Assembly: GCA_012862575.1 (NCBI GenBank)
Contig: BLSF01000136.1
Location: 1-37,516 of the forward strand
Direction: 5' to 3'
Length of the DNA: 37,516 bases
From: Parietichytrium sp. I65-24A
Lineage: Eukaryota; Sar; Bigyra; Thraustochytrida; Thraustochytriidae
In this document: piece after piece, positions 19,701 to 25,261 of the stretch
Numbering within the stretch: position 1 is the stretch's first letter
Layout: each line of letters opens with the position of its first letter
The notes under the pieces: model-generated
The model's database searches: none
What the model was told of the DNA's origin: nothing
Seen by the model: the letters and a program-made list of their open reading frames with translations, nothing else
Made by a program: the position numbers and the translations under genes

Positions 19701-20297
19701 CCTGATACCGAGCTGGCATGGTATTCTCGACTCGGAAAGACAAAGGAGCTGATCTGTATCGGGCATTATGCGACCCGAGGATACGGAGAACCAAACAAGA
19801 CCAAAGACAAGGTCACTGGCAAAAACATCGACCGAATTCTGCTGGAAATCACCGATACTGGTGTGATGGGTCTCTCCGGTAAGAAGCGACACAAGGCAAT
19901 AATGTCGAAAGTGCTTCCTCATCCGTCGCGATTTCATCTTGTGTGGAGCAAGGTGCAGGGATCAAAGCCCTTGTATGTGTGGGCCGGAATCCCCCCTAGC
20001 AGGGACTTTGTGACGATTGGGCATATTTGCACCACTAGTTCTACCCCTCCGCCTTTAGAAGCAGTTCGGTGTGCTCCGCGGCACTGGGTAACAGAAACCC
20101 ATGCCGAACCACAGCTCGTGTGGGAAGATAGTGGCACAGCAGGTCGGTCCGGATCGCTGTGGACTGTTACTAGCATGAACGTTCTGGTCGGGACGGAGGG
20201 ACACAACCCTCCCAAAGGCCCATTCTATGAGTTCTTGCAAGATCGCTGGCTTTGCACGAGCGACTTCCGTGCAATTGCCGATTTTGATAAAAATTAA
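4797..20297 (+). CDS. Giant DUF3638/DUF3645 helicase-like protein with EF-hand and Vps62 domains
   Basis: One uninterrupted frame of 5166 residues. Order: N-terminal domain (about 1-250; GHALLYIL about 143-150, NTGEG 163-167); disordered Pro/Ala/Ser/Gln region (about 255-730) with NPF, DPF and DDFADF motifs; short Gly-X-Y stretch (about 735-762); helical body; two very acidic patches (about 2280-2320 and 2635-2690); DUF3638 core with Walker A MGAGKT (Lys3329) and DEVD box (3496-3499); DUF3645 region (VPSRAAEFAHPDVVIGL, about 3706-3722); helicase-like FSGTPSD (about 3919) and YAQGAFRMRGIG (about 4078); Gln-Glu repeat (about 4336-4361); EF-hand motifs (about 4533 and 4787); C-terminal Vps62-type repeat (about 4930-5160). 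DUF3638 proteins occur in fungi and protists; no function is established that I know of. Automatic labels as ubiquitin thioesterase should be treated with care. The ATPase motifs look intact, so I infer an active cytosolic ATPase tied to membrane traffic or quality control. Confidence 0.9.
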   Translation: MAGSAYTFGEKPIWDHFSIPDLFADPFIDGESRLKEAPEGPFHCMAMSIQLLSEALGRLLSEKSLDGNPRLMRAVSLIQRAVSDCAQIGARLPLSALKDDHTGSKRAAQYLDFLNVFVMKVNGLRVGEVLFSPGGWRVNDKTGHALLYILVRRESGFTFAVCNTGEGLEYHYARAETSPPKLKRNMSFVFENIPLYRLTDSSFWYMLFRPLAFPAKTNGPSLIYEVLLPYLNSKPLYSNGVHDLAEKITETKIPDPVYQSPPVPDPSIAGASQNPFEMASRVSSAAKPSSAEDDFADFFSASPASVPATQPSMVALQPAKSADPATTGDPFMDFSTATSSVNIASISADRSAEDDFADWGSFDDTPSTSPTPPKSSQTAASVPIPAISKPPAKSVKKQDSLDLTELLGSTFTGNQSRQKGVQPTPASATASGDSRPASTSGGTGNDIFAGLDWYDKLPERSAAKPGSAAANPIKPPQSAPKKAQPTPQMKPAPSGAQPLMPAPSAHAPAKPHGPSSTVDDDPFAIFGSSTTSNSSTAKPASSAGSSSVPALGAPRQTTTAKAPLLKPPSQAAPRPTYGAMPSQPMQPNFPQNQQQQPQQNSGFGFPQQSSNSMQFIPQMNSTTMMPMNAPRPVQQQQAHQMMMPSNGQPQMGSYGGFPQGSMPQGTMPRGMLPPGSMPRGTLPQGSMPVMGINMGIGANPSSQQRQQQQQTTTMGGNGMMPNQGSTHHLQLRPPKGPKGDSGPDGDDGSFVGPEGDSGVTGAASPGQTFKLSKQVVFRTVPRGGDVSLLRCLMEAIHCGLRLLGMSSQESKNMGLLLRWTLVKMMQADLAVSGKNSIGLSARQLVVTSCKQLAHAAAKQARLGTREGGVSVNQLFEMKRSINMITSMVEKVHSSNNKLPPELRLVSATIQQDSCEFTMCGRLVNIESVEELAGGAAKTPIYRPIQLTLVPDQAQSFNDVANAIRHCNNVCTLLAYQRSLVKNSYCLREALIQHLFTRVIPLPLPFNHPRRKEQCFWAASSREMRYETQTDLLRLLNDVSQHFCTAALSLHVTRSFDAARILTMSCVAAVADAVMRKQACDIPSQLAMHYSGEAEGPVKPFGIEMRQFAAESAMFLLPDPALTLVRTQVLDYFMQQLDALDEDHILFSWERSMDCGVAEEVFIDQICLAVGYPRPGVAYGLEAVGTTGKDDQTKQANVAQSQMLVAAQYLTGERKEILNDFPELGYFRDIVYILKIMMAPTSDSLPPIRAWMPCDAQLRWKAVYTKPKKQASQPASVSGKAAESPAKGETKEEQSEEIHKDLEGLEVEHEAVEEPESMIETLLRKKSATARFVVRGFADTELKCEWPELEDSKAPWYKSIFRKIKNIFFKQEPRAPPSMANPSYLSGAPVETEDDVLLVHDLPDFGGRITASNAELLIQYLTVPYLRIPLILQFFASQEHTLALASEELMEMVDCAIFEPGEWMAQKSENEHISAVPCDNTERVQATPLGLLFNELRHSHQSVVNPIEEMLTNILEVDTGRFSHTSSPAALYVIRLTSRVYAYMQCLVQFAEWHKKGKGESITTALAGSYIRGIECPQDLAKELSQVVQRWRLLLLGRILPMLASWLRRSTEQGDVRRMCILHSHMAYVFKETNWAGTDDEELSDQQTKSVLEQFNTSSGFDFMNSPLPSEVAAATKDTEKKEGEEEESKAASKEEKETDIPQKTADNIRSIAGLAAKTMLCAQVFLTASYRIAAEPRVYKFGDSQFKETSDEDKKRSALSKRAPRLGLDELEMMNVFQRHRVGLLNWLLAHKDATNEIMEYTVSVLINDHNQMFKKRLAGIEESTKLSNDDGKSAVIVGGVRNWISLEATNCLGRFTPDTEQGGIDAVSLAGHPNADGRRGSFDMSKVVSYEGYLRASSIQKVDTEINVQLGEFTLKKHRVEPVDEEMCEFADFVSVFGEYLAERGLHSAEVKNTANRTWIRLVGRRHDLQLWGPDLRPPRAPFARLYPAQLHSYERWVVDVLTPLVQACNANSGPKGLTIDLYLDDDGDDGEMLSDGARVRLAAVIKTPNGESFMKEIVVFRFVEPRLLHVYDVMEHGRKYYSSLIYSSENSRTLHQLSSSGHGVMGALPYILRPNAPMPSLVISRNLASRIGPQVYVPDRHLFGLIPQALVDDFIFWQNVKTQELVGYQKSQQLGGASNKERFQLRVYLRKVDTKGSVTTSVTSTAQRGFNLFKRAVKGKDDAEAGIGFASPPARAVVVRIPLLNDGPTSSAPTETASKSRAGAQRSKAGRRKRRALFFADDDGNNDEDNDDEEEEEKGDDLVGEEDEEMEADIEKEIDARLGLGANDKADPSGQARVLIDLMQVCASESGPLKDLCEVLMRLDNLTHILAWSNCDVEGKSASSRVDIVELPRLGLTFSAMDHVSGGQREIRLFCNDHAGLFLSNALRKSKMAQDLLRGIPHGVVLQRSGDKTLHVLLPAAAKPSRAIQRGPGGFNAIDLTLDRCDKLWVRNLADPRSRSSMHYLYPVHSSRSFLFTPTLASAMYLLLLHLISGQFDLAFRLSDFCVADTSLTPEERQLVRQIVKTQKGDVRTDAIACRLKLILVTAGTEMAKLIPWKISDELSTYLRRLPHVSGPCRLTREEEMLLLELQSSGADEDDDDEEDDEEAARIAKAHLEGRKLGPKSPVSPNPNGSEEADDAEGEEDGVEAEDELADGGGGSDIMLERARKLQREETMHILVNRINYLHKLDAHLQAAPDKNFVVQVLCPENPSVFDFDQVADNSCAEANDNVFKKMSSISYSRPKDEEMSGVQAVLKLSSWTRPGRLRLHGGSDSLGFLFLYELMTEQVPLKLLPGDSPYNWGALLLRTLPVKDISGPDVLNSVLRYLANNRGLSPLAPKFEDARKFKFSTIFRGQNVFQRLLTGFKELVTKEKARLHIPSGKPVASFDTMMVTECKSPNELLGTGIHSDRMLVAPRVFDHACEMRELRPVEIDSSTRITSEDLRAFATAPVLSLVPGYAEIVPRSDHNPSSATDDDSILPFKVDTHPNARAHVAKSMLVRLKDDIKFFSESDSKSHVQRLKGFSRAEIAAMLKSTSATQKAEEDVKALLKLLQELLKKDNDYSSRGIEAVLRLSNQINPDPPPAHASEAMEMEYRRKIGVLFARAHGQEAILWLSLLIGTMLSTRGYNELKRLNPFLTDNDVQTLEDLVACVMLTTNRAGQLSRCIASASSIIRILEQVRKASSSSAAFDTEEIENVKNLKMELELTASELASQLSAQRKFVTMEERLSESSGQTSLRLRYDPRLLVFEFMQDILLRGSQVELVEQFKLGIKSGDSRCNQMLMGAGKTTVVAPLLALLLGSDSDSPLVMQVVPRALFQFSCSVMRSCFSAVIQKQVYTFTFDRFKPPSKTLYQKLLKAKAARGVVISTPTAIKSFTLKFVETVNAVLALKAAIADRKDTSEMSFFGVLGRRLARAVQGDKQQDVNQKTLQILITQAQTCVRILSLFRTGSLILDEVDLILHPLKSELNWPMGNKDPLDFTRTNGLITGLRWRIPFHLIDAILFATERRMTVKFENSREARVILDQLRRVIDDGCDKKFLQRTPHLILVSKQFYNQKIKPLIAQWMLIWLSEHKIIGVSNEELLEYLMKGAIGARTAVTDKINRSLTDEQMKMVNLGHDWIRSFLPHALGKINRVHFGLLNPRDLVQALAQDPNMPESRKLLAVPFVGKDVPSRAAEFAHPDVVIGLAILAYRYEGLRFTDFRRVLEELRARVETETGPYRKREACKLFSRWVRMAGGCVRGEKRQEDIEEERKKREEEDSDDDVDLLLSSEWDIDEVFEDDSESRHLRDVVRRAAYLGGKRSDEEIFQDIWPLQLIDLKDSEQIRVLYRLLWKSPHVVEHYLNEYVFPQTCRHQGIKLSACGQALGGELLYNQRFGFSGTPSDLLPTELGRCHYEAGSDGKMLHLLTSPEVVTYDVLGRGWSVLGILDDIAKSGTRYHALLDTGALITGMSNLEVATYLLRAGLEGHDGVVFLDESDRKMIVLRDGYRVLELEQCGLPKHKRFSFYDQIHTTGMDIKQALGAEAVLTLGKDMTFRDYAQGAFRMRGIGNGQTIHLYIIPEVLNLMESELAKSCANAAPSPELQAVRDVSAESESGPALLGEESELKLEKAKGNAVGVLRAVCAWLVVNSMHSERLQFNLLCEQNVRNVWRKQAFRTLIQEFADGQTRFELSGGRYSRHVKTRFTPDGHERLALAESVEVFRERVDYSVANVVPRPRPLADKIAALIQSHEHFLTGPEDITQVSSIQRMVANFDASKNGGQHWYKSQADVEKEIQEEVMEEEEVLQGQDAAFDREQVQEQEQEQEQEQEQEQEQEQEQENETEPEVFAKKRYSRDVYIKPWDVGTLALQPADELQGFYPASKFAVYGSSRVRTMPINFPDYLYMSSNYYKQQWSLNTYKRLKNIVIVLDWIPDTTMLRLGVDAPSSSESAGRQNSSVSASKSPTGPSSFFGALSGKKSGAQEGILTIGGGEVQTRARDLTYEQEGTLRSTFDLFDDGKGYITLAQLREVLSTMGVEIETKKELKEIVQALHKRKQSAESQRAEGGEYRITFDVIKDLVRTRIAEQVESGRFYVAVSLSEAETLRKLIHQRKTITSQSQTHKSFIDNSNAAVALRLLRGNTGEERGAQSLVILDQTSGYNEGRRYQTLTAAQCWRFINSEMWYQEKELSALLQAIQDNSCKERELWFTDVRGCRRRKQLQVAYTPVAKLFTTPDQYHLLQYRATIARIRELLLGKSLFLLDAFRAFDSDGNGQISCSEMYSALVWLGLRLTPSQVHDFVREMSTGTAGYVNFVEFKQALIDPELGEADPLVGGDSTDAAAVQAQANAILQSKRQEGGSKSSDDPFGLLSAIGDGSGDDGSLFQRIVIDQQHIAELSEVDQRGDQEKDKPIEVSVLRDIKFKMIKHVSFTKLWTTRSLKTVVWSASVWAPDTELAWYSRLGKTKELICIGHYATRGYGEPNKTKDKVTGKNIDRILLEITDTGVMGLSGKKRHKAIMSKVLPHPSRFHLVWSKVQGSKPLYVWAGIPPSRDFVTIGHICTTSSTPPPLEAVRCAPRHWVTETHAEPQLVWEDSGTAGRSGSLWTVTSMNVLVGTEGHNPPKGPFYEFLQDRWLCTSDFRAIADFDKN
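5590..6990 (+). other. Disordered Pro/Ala/Gln region with adaptor-type motifs
   Basis: Encodes residues about 265-731 of the giant protein. Composition is Pro, Ala, Ser and Thr first, then Gln, Met and Gly (about 570-730, prion-like). Embedded short motifs are NPF (274-276), EDDFADFF (292-299), DPFMDF (329-334), EDDFADWGSFDD (353-364), DIFAGLDW (about 445) and DDDPFAIF (519-526). NPF binds EH domains. DPF and acidic-Phe motifs bind the ear domains of clathrin adaptors. That is known for other proteins and is inferred here. Confidence 0.75.
14580..17110 (+). other. SF2-helicase-like ATPase core (DUF3638 plus DUF3645)
   Basis: Encodes residues about 3262-4105. It begins with the family signature YDPRLLVFEF and leads to QMLMGAGKTTVV (Walker A), VMQVVPRALFQFS, STPTAIKSF, ILDEVDLIL (Walker B/DExD), a DUF3645 segment, FSGTPSD (motif III-like), LDTGALITGMSN, FLDESDRK and QGAFRMRGIG (motif VI-like). 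The order matches a two-RecA superfamily 2 enzyme with a large insertion between the lobes. No key residue is visibly missing. Confidence 0.8.
17802..17880 (+). repeat. In-frame Gln-Glu codon repeat
   Basis: An imperfect hexanucleotide repeat of CAR-GAR codons encodes about eleven Gln-Glu pairs inside the giant protein (residues about 4336-4361). Synonymous third bases alternate between A and G, so it is not a pure microsatellite, which suggests selection for the peptide. A Glu-rich helix precedes it, so a charged coiled or single-alpha-helix spacer is likely. Confidence 0.9.
18360..19320 (+). other. EF-hand pair region of the giant protein
   Basis: The first loop (FDLFDDGKGYITLAQL, residues 4532-4547) is one residue short of the canonical 12 and lacks the terminal Glu, so it probably does not bind Ca2+. 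The later loop DSDGNGQISCSE (4787-4798) has acid or polar residues at positions 1, 3, 5 and 12 with Gly6 and Ile8, and should bind Ca2+. A further helix-loop-helix (GYVNFVEF) follows it without acidic ligands. About 200 residues of non-EF sequence separate the two motifs. Confidence 0.75.
19590..20260 (+). other. C-terminal Vps62-type domain of the giant protein
   Basis: Residues about 4932-5155 show the Vps62 (PF06101-like) pattern: a Trp-Pro strand (SASVWAPD), an IGH strand (ELICIGHYATRGYGEP), a second WAGIPPSRDFVTIGHICTTS, PPLEAVRCAP, and a final LVWEDSGTAGRSGSLWTV. Vps62 proteins of fungi are linked to vacuolar protein sorting. The assignment rests on recognised spacing of Trp, Pro, Gly and Cys, not on a search. 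Confidence 0.6.
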
Positions 20298-20553
20298 AAA
20301 CGAATATGGTAAGCGCAAGGCGTTTCGAATTTCTATTTCTTTTTCCTTTTCCCTGAGACAAATGCTGGGGATACAGATCACAAAATTGTTACTTTCATTA
20401 CCTGGTTCAGTTCGCTTCATGGGTCTCACCGTGCTTCACTTTATACTTGCCTCCAAGTTAACCTTGAAGCGCCTGTTTTCCCACCTTTGTACTTGACTAC
20501 ATCATCCTTGGCAGCCACAGACGTAGAAATTAGCAAAGTCTCCGAGGCGAGCA
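20298..20553. other. Convergent 3' intergenic region
   Basis: 256 nt between the stop of the giant gene and the stop of the transporter gene on the other strand. No AATAAA is present close to either stop, so variant poly(A) signals must be used. I see no coding frame. Confidence 0.5.
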
Positions 20554-21799
20554 TTAGCTCTGCTTCTCCTTTACATTGGTTTCACGAGACACGGCGAACA
20601 CATTACTGTAAAGAATCACGCCAACGAAGACGAGCGCCGTGCCGCCCCAGTGCATCCAGGAGAAGGGATTTCGGAAATACACAACACTGAATATGATGCT
20701 GAAGAACTTTCGAATAGTCACCGTCATGGTGCAGGTCAGGGCCGAGGTAAGCGCGGTGAGCTTGTATACCGCAGAGATGCACACCAGCTGTGAGAGTACG
20801 TTTCCAAGAAGCAGCAGCCAAAGATATGGGGCGTTCTGAATTATTTCCGGAGCCGCGTCAAGGAGCCAGGGCTTGGTACCGGAGCTCGAACCGTTCGCCA
20901 TGACCACCTGCGCAAAGGTCTCGGACTCATTCCAGTGGCTCACTCGCTCTGCGATGCTGTCTTTTGCCAGGAGAGCAAAGTATGGCAGCGCTAGGGCGTG
21001 CGAGTAAAACTTTAGCTCGTCACTTGCGCGGCCGTACTTTCTGTACGCCCAGTCCTGAAAGTGCCCCAGTGCTGCACTTCCAAACAATGCGATCGTAAGC
21101 ATGGCAAGCCCGATAAGCCATGTCTGGAAATCTCCGTCGGATGTGCTTTGACTATCGGCCGCTCCGCTCGGCGCTGAGTCACCACAGCACGATGTGGACG
21201 CTGCCTTTTCGCGGGCGTCCGCCAGTACCGTAGCAAGGATCCCAAGCGAGACGCAAAGCACCCCGCGTATCTGATTCCCAGTATATTTGACATTGAACGC
21301 GAGGTATCCCAGGAAGAGCGAGGCTGCGAGCGAGCTCGACCTAAACACCATGTGAAGCGGCATCGCGATGGAGTAGTTGAGGGCCATATTGTTTAAAAAC
21401 GAAACACCGAAGAACACCGCGGTGATAAACATGTGGAACCACAGAGGGATGGTCCTTTCTTTCAGCATTGGAATTCCAAACCGAGACGCCTCCAGCGAGT
21501 CCATCAACCCGAGACATGCAACGAATGCGAATTGTGCCAGTGTGATCAGCCCCCCAGCGCCAGGGTCCCGTGAAGTTATCATTTCCTGTACCAATATGCA
21601 AACTGTCAGCTGCTATTCATCCGAATTCTCAATATCAATCTAAATCTAAATCTCAATTTCAATCTCATCGGACTCAATTCGATCTCGCACATACACATAC
21701 CGACTGTGAGTGAGTTTTGAATCAACCTACCAGAAAGATCACATTAACCCCACAACCCGCCAAAATCAACCCAACACATCCCGCTGTTCGAGGGTTCAT
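20554..21799 (-). CDS. UDP-sugar transporter, SLC35B4 (UDP-xylose/UDP-GlcNAc) type, two exons
   Basis: Exon 1 is 21799-21731 (23 codons); exon 2 is 21585-20554; total 366 residues. Exon 1 gives the first membrane helix (GLILAGCGVNVIFL) and joins in phase 0 to EMITSRDPGAGGLITLAQF, matching the SLC35B4/YEA4 start (NVIFLE...G.G..TFAQF). The family signature NNMALNYSIAMPLHMVFRSS lies at about 88-107. About ten hydrophobic helices follow; a Ser/Ala/Gly-rich loop near 152-172 separates the two halves. The last helices include SALTCTMTVTIRKFFSIIFS. The C-terminus (KEKQS) is not a classic KKXX signal. Members exchange UDP-xylose and/or UDP-GlcNAc for a nucleotide across Golgi or ER membranes. If the host is Porphyridium, whose extracellular polysaccharide is xylose-rich, supply of UDP-xylose is an attractive role. 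Substrate is inferred from family only. Confidence 0.88.
21586..21730 (-). other. Intron of the sugar-transporter gene (145 nt)
   Basis: On the minus strand the donor is GTAGGT after ...ATC TTT CTG and the acceptor is TTGGTACAG before GAAATG. It carries a run of ATTGAGATTT-type repeats and the complement of the GACTGTGAGT word (plus strand 21701-21710). Without it the frame would seem to start at a weak ATG inside the intron/exon junction and miss helix 1. Confidence 0.85.
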
Positions 21800-22013
21800 C
21801 TTCGACTGCAGACCCTGCAACACAGTCCTTAGTACCTCGCACACTTCTTTGCTACACAGTAACTGTGGGGTGCGCGAGTACACTTCGGTCGGTACTGCAC
21901 TATACTTCGGAGAAGGATTGCGCCTAGTCCGGTGACATGTCCACGCCACGTTTGCAATGTGGGTAACGTGCTACGTGCTCAGGCACAAGACTCGGCGGTT
22001 ATGGTACGAGTTC

Positions 22014-22048
22014 TTTGTTCGTTTGTTCATTTGTTCATTTGTTCATTT
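22014..22048. repeat. TTTGTTCA 8-bp tandem repeat
   Basis: Four consecutive copies (the first with G in place of the final A), followed by related TTTTGTGCTTTTGTTTGTTC sequence and then an A/T-rich TTTCA-phrased stretch to about 22190. Confidence 0.9.
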
Positions 22049-22488
22049 GCTTTTGTGCTTTTGTTTGTTCAAGTTTGTCTTTTGCGTAACGAAGCGATGA
22101 GTTGCTTGTTTCATTTTCTCGTTTCTCTTTTTCACTATATTTCACTGTTTTTCACTCATTTCATTTTATCATTTTATATTTTTACACAGCTAGCCTACGT
22201 TTGTGCGGTTTGGGCCGGTCAATCGAGACGATATCGAAGAATAGGATGGCGACACGTGTAGTCTTTACGTGGTAAGCAATTTTGGAACCCGATTCGCCCG
22301 TTGGAACCGGTCCGGCCTGCCCGAGCGACCATGAAATGAATGAAATGGGTCATTTCTCTCTCAGGAAGACGGTTGCCGAGTACACAGCACAAGCGTTCGA
22401 TGTTCTCTTGTCGTCCTGTTGTCTTGGAATACGACCTTGAAAGACATTGGGCCGATCTGCTCCACCAGCTCTCGGAGGGCGACTGATC

Positions 22489-22632
22489 GAGCAAGCTTCG
22501 GAGCATCGGAACATCGGAACACTCAGAATGCCAGCGGGCTTTCCCGGCTACGCAAGTGTCGAGCAAGCTTCGGAGCATCGGAACATCGGAACACTCAGAA
22601 TGCCAGCGGGCTTTCCCGGCTACGCAAGTGTA
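22489..22632. repeat. 72-bp perfect tandem duplication
   Basis: Copy 1 is 22489-22560 and copy 2 is 22561-22632. They differ only at the final base. Each starts GAGCAAGCTTCGGAGCATCG and itself contains a short doublet (CATCGGAACATCGGAAC). The period is a multiple of three, so all frames stay open across it, but no protein similarity is seen. Confidence 0.95.
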
Positions 22633-23270
22633 CTTTGTTCAAGTTGCTCTGGCTATCTTGGCCCCACAGCTGGGCCGGTACTGACTGTGAGTACGGCGCA
22701 TGAGGCGTGGTCGTTGCAGCCAACACGTTGCGCAGGCAAGCTCGACGATGTTGTGTGGGCGCCAAGCCGACCTGGTTCGTGACAGTGATTGGAAGTACTT
22801 GGCTCGTACTGGAAGCAAGTATCAGTGCCAGTGTCAGCGCATGCGAAGTGTGTGTACCTGACGCCAGGGACTCGGGAAGCTTCGGAGCACAAAATGTACG
22901 TTGGTGGCATTTTAACTTGCGAACGCAGACTGTCTTGCACACGCTACATGCGGTGGACGATGAGGATCCCGTTGTGTACTGGCTAACAGGTGCAAGTCAG
23001 CCTGGCTCTGCGGCGCCAAGCAATCAAGTGCGCACTTTCTCGACACGCATTTGCTCGTAGTGCAGCCGATTGAAAATGTTCGATCTTTCTGAGCCCAGGG
23101 GAAGGATACTTTTTGCTCGCCTCTCGGCCGATTCGAGTCGACATTGCAAAAGTTGTGAATGCCTTCAGAGAACGGATTCGAATAAGGTATCATTTGAATG
23201 GCTCGTTAAATTCATGAAGTGAACCACGTGGGTTGAATACGACAAATTCCAAGTTCAGAGCACGGTCATA

Positions 23271-23370
23271 GTTTTCAGCTCGTAAACACGAACTCTGCGC
23301 GGTGTCGATGCTGGCTCATCGTTTTCAGCTCCTGAACACAAACTCTGTGCAGTGCCGATGCTGGTACGAC
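23271..23370. repeat. 50-bp imperfect tandem duplication
   Basis: Both copies begin GTTTTCAGCT and contain AACTCTG and CGATGCTGG at the same offsets. Forty of fifty positions agree by direct reading, so this is an older duplication than the 72-bp one. Confidence 0.85.
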
Positions 23371-24323
23371 AGTAGGGCTTTTTTCCTTTTCCCTGGGTCA
23401 CACAGAACAAAAGAATTCAGATGTTTCAATCAAAACAGCACGGTGAATTCTTCACAACACACGGCCGCTCTGATTCGGAGGAACATGCCAGCAGTCAGCC
23501 CGGGCTTTGCATGCGCCAAGTAATAAATGTCGCCCGAAACGCCAGCATTCGCTGAGTCCTTGGCTTGTCTAACTAACCTCAAGTTGATCCAACTGTCTTT
23601 CATCACAGATGATCGACTCGTGCAATCGCGCCGACGTGTGAAATGTATGAAAGATTGAAAGATTGAAAGACGACCTGGGCGTTGTTGAGGTGGTGTCTGC
23701 CTGCACTCTGCGAGGTTTTTGTACTCTTGTGCTCATGAGATCATGAGCCAACAACTCTGACTTTTGAAATCTCGGAGATACTCAAGTTGGGAGACAACTT
23801 TTCACGTTGGGGTTTTCATCGCAATCGACTCATGACGTGTAGTTGTGCTCTTCCCCTTTTCTCGCACCTGGCTCATAGCTGTCAGAGCGCGGCAGCCAGA
23901 CAGGACAATGAGGCTATGTATAATTCAGTGCGAAAGTGCGGAGAGCTTTTCTTCTCCGCGTACGTAAGCCATGCACAGACCACAAAAGAGGGCGAGCACC
24001 CGGAAAAGGTCGGCATGGTCTCACGGAATGATGGGCCGATGATGAATGTGCTAAGCTTATTGTCACATCTTCCATCGCGATGGGCGGAAAGAGGTGGAGC
24101 CAGAGAAGCGATTACAAAATTCAACAAACTATATACACCACACTGCGACAGGATGTACACTGAAATCCGCCCCCCTTTACACACGGTACGATGTTGAGCA
24201 CTGGCAGTACTGACAGTGAGTGTAGAACCGTGCGCAGAGAGAGCTATGATGACGCTCGCTCGGGCTCTGGTTGGTTGTCCGTCGATTCGTACGATTCGCG
24301 AATTGTGGGAATTCGCATGGTAA

Positions 24324-24363
24324 TTGGCATCCATTGGCGCCCATTGGTATCCACTGGCGTGCA
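24324..24363. repeat. 20-bp imperfect tandem repeat
   Basis: Two units beginning TTGGCATCCATTGGCG and TTGGTATCCACTGGCG lie head to tail. No function is evident. Confidence 0.75.
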
Positions 24364-24417
24364 CAGCCCGTTGGTACAGCAATCCAACCCTCACGTTTCC
24401 GCGTAGCGACGCAGGCG

Positions 24418-24467
24418 AAAATGGAGTTCAGGGCACAAGCTGAGTGCTCTCAAACTTGCTCCATTTT
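24418..24467. repeat. 9-bp inverted repeat (possible hairpin)
   Basis: AAAATGGAG at 24418-24426 is the exact complement of CTCCATTTT at 24459-24467, with a 32-nt spacer. No known RNA family is recognised. Confidence 0.6.
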
Positions 24468-25234
24468 TTCTCCTTCTCTGTCATCATCTCCAGCGTTCAG
24501 GACTCGCACCGCCACCTCGCTGGCCCTACACCCACAACTGCTCCACCTTTCTTCCCCTGCTCCCACTTCCTCTTTCCACTGTTTGGTGAATTCTGAACAG
24601 ATTTGAGAGTGGAATTTGGAATGAAAAAGAAATAAGCAAAAGTGATGAACGCATGCAAAGCAATTCATTTCATTTTTATTTTCCCCGTGGCCCCCAAAGG
24701 GGTCCCCCACACATTGAACCGTGTCCGGTATCGGAAAGCTTATAAAATGTTAAGATTAGGCTACGCTGGGGTCCGGAAAGAAGGTGGAGATGCCCGCAGG
24801 TGAGGTTGACGATTTGACACGAGGTGTGTCTGAGGCACGATTGAAATCGTTGTTTGGAGGAGGGCTAGTACTACGAGTACTACCGCTCCCCACGTACGGC
24901 ATGTACAAGAACTACTCCCATTTCTATCACGAACAATAGTGTACTGTTTCTAGAGACTAGACACTGAGCGTAGACTAGCTATAGTAGTAACAGTAGCAGT
25001 AGTCGTGCTGCGAAGAGTAGAAGGCTGGCGACCGGACGTGTTTACGAATACTTTTGGAGCTCAAAATGAACCGAGGAAGTCAGCAGCTAAAGCGACGTAT
25101 TGAGTGTTGTCTTGAGACGAGGAACGATTCTTGTGACCTGATGAGAGCGGCCCGGAAGCCTTAAAGATAGGGATAGGGCCAACTTTTTTTAACTATGAGT
25201 GCTTCGGAGTGTCGGAGGAGGCGAGCTGACTACG

Positions 25235-25261
25235 AAGAAAGAAAGAAAGAAAGGAAGAAAA
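25235..25261. repeat. GAAA microsatellite
   Basis: About six GAAA/GAAG units in a row on the plus strand. Confidence 0.85.

Noticed and set aside
21722-21949. Treating the 75-codon minus-strand frame before the transporter as a separate gene.
   Set aside because: Its last 24 codons are the transporter's first exon; the part upstream of the ATG at 21799 has no support and is more likely leader.
22419-22782. Two overlapping frames that cross the 72-bp duplication and would encode a repeated 24-residue unit.
   Set aside because: The frames stay open only because the period is a multiple of three. No membrane, signal or family features are seen.
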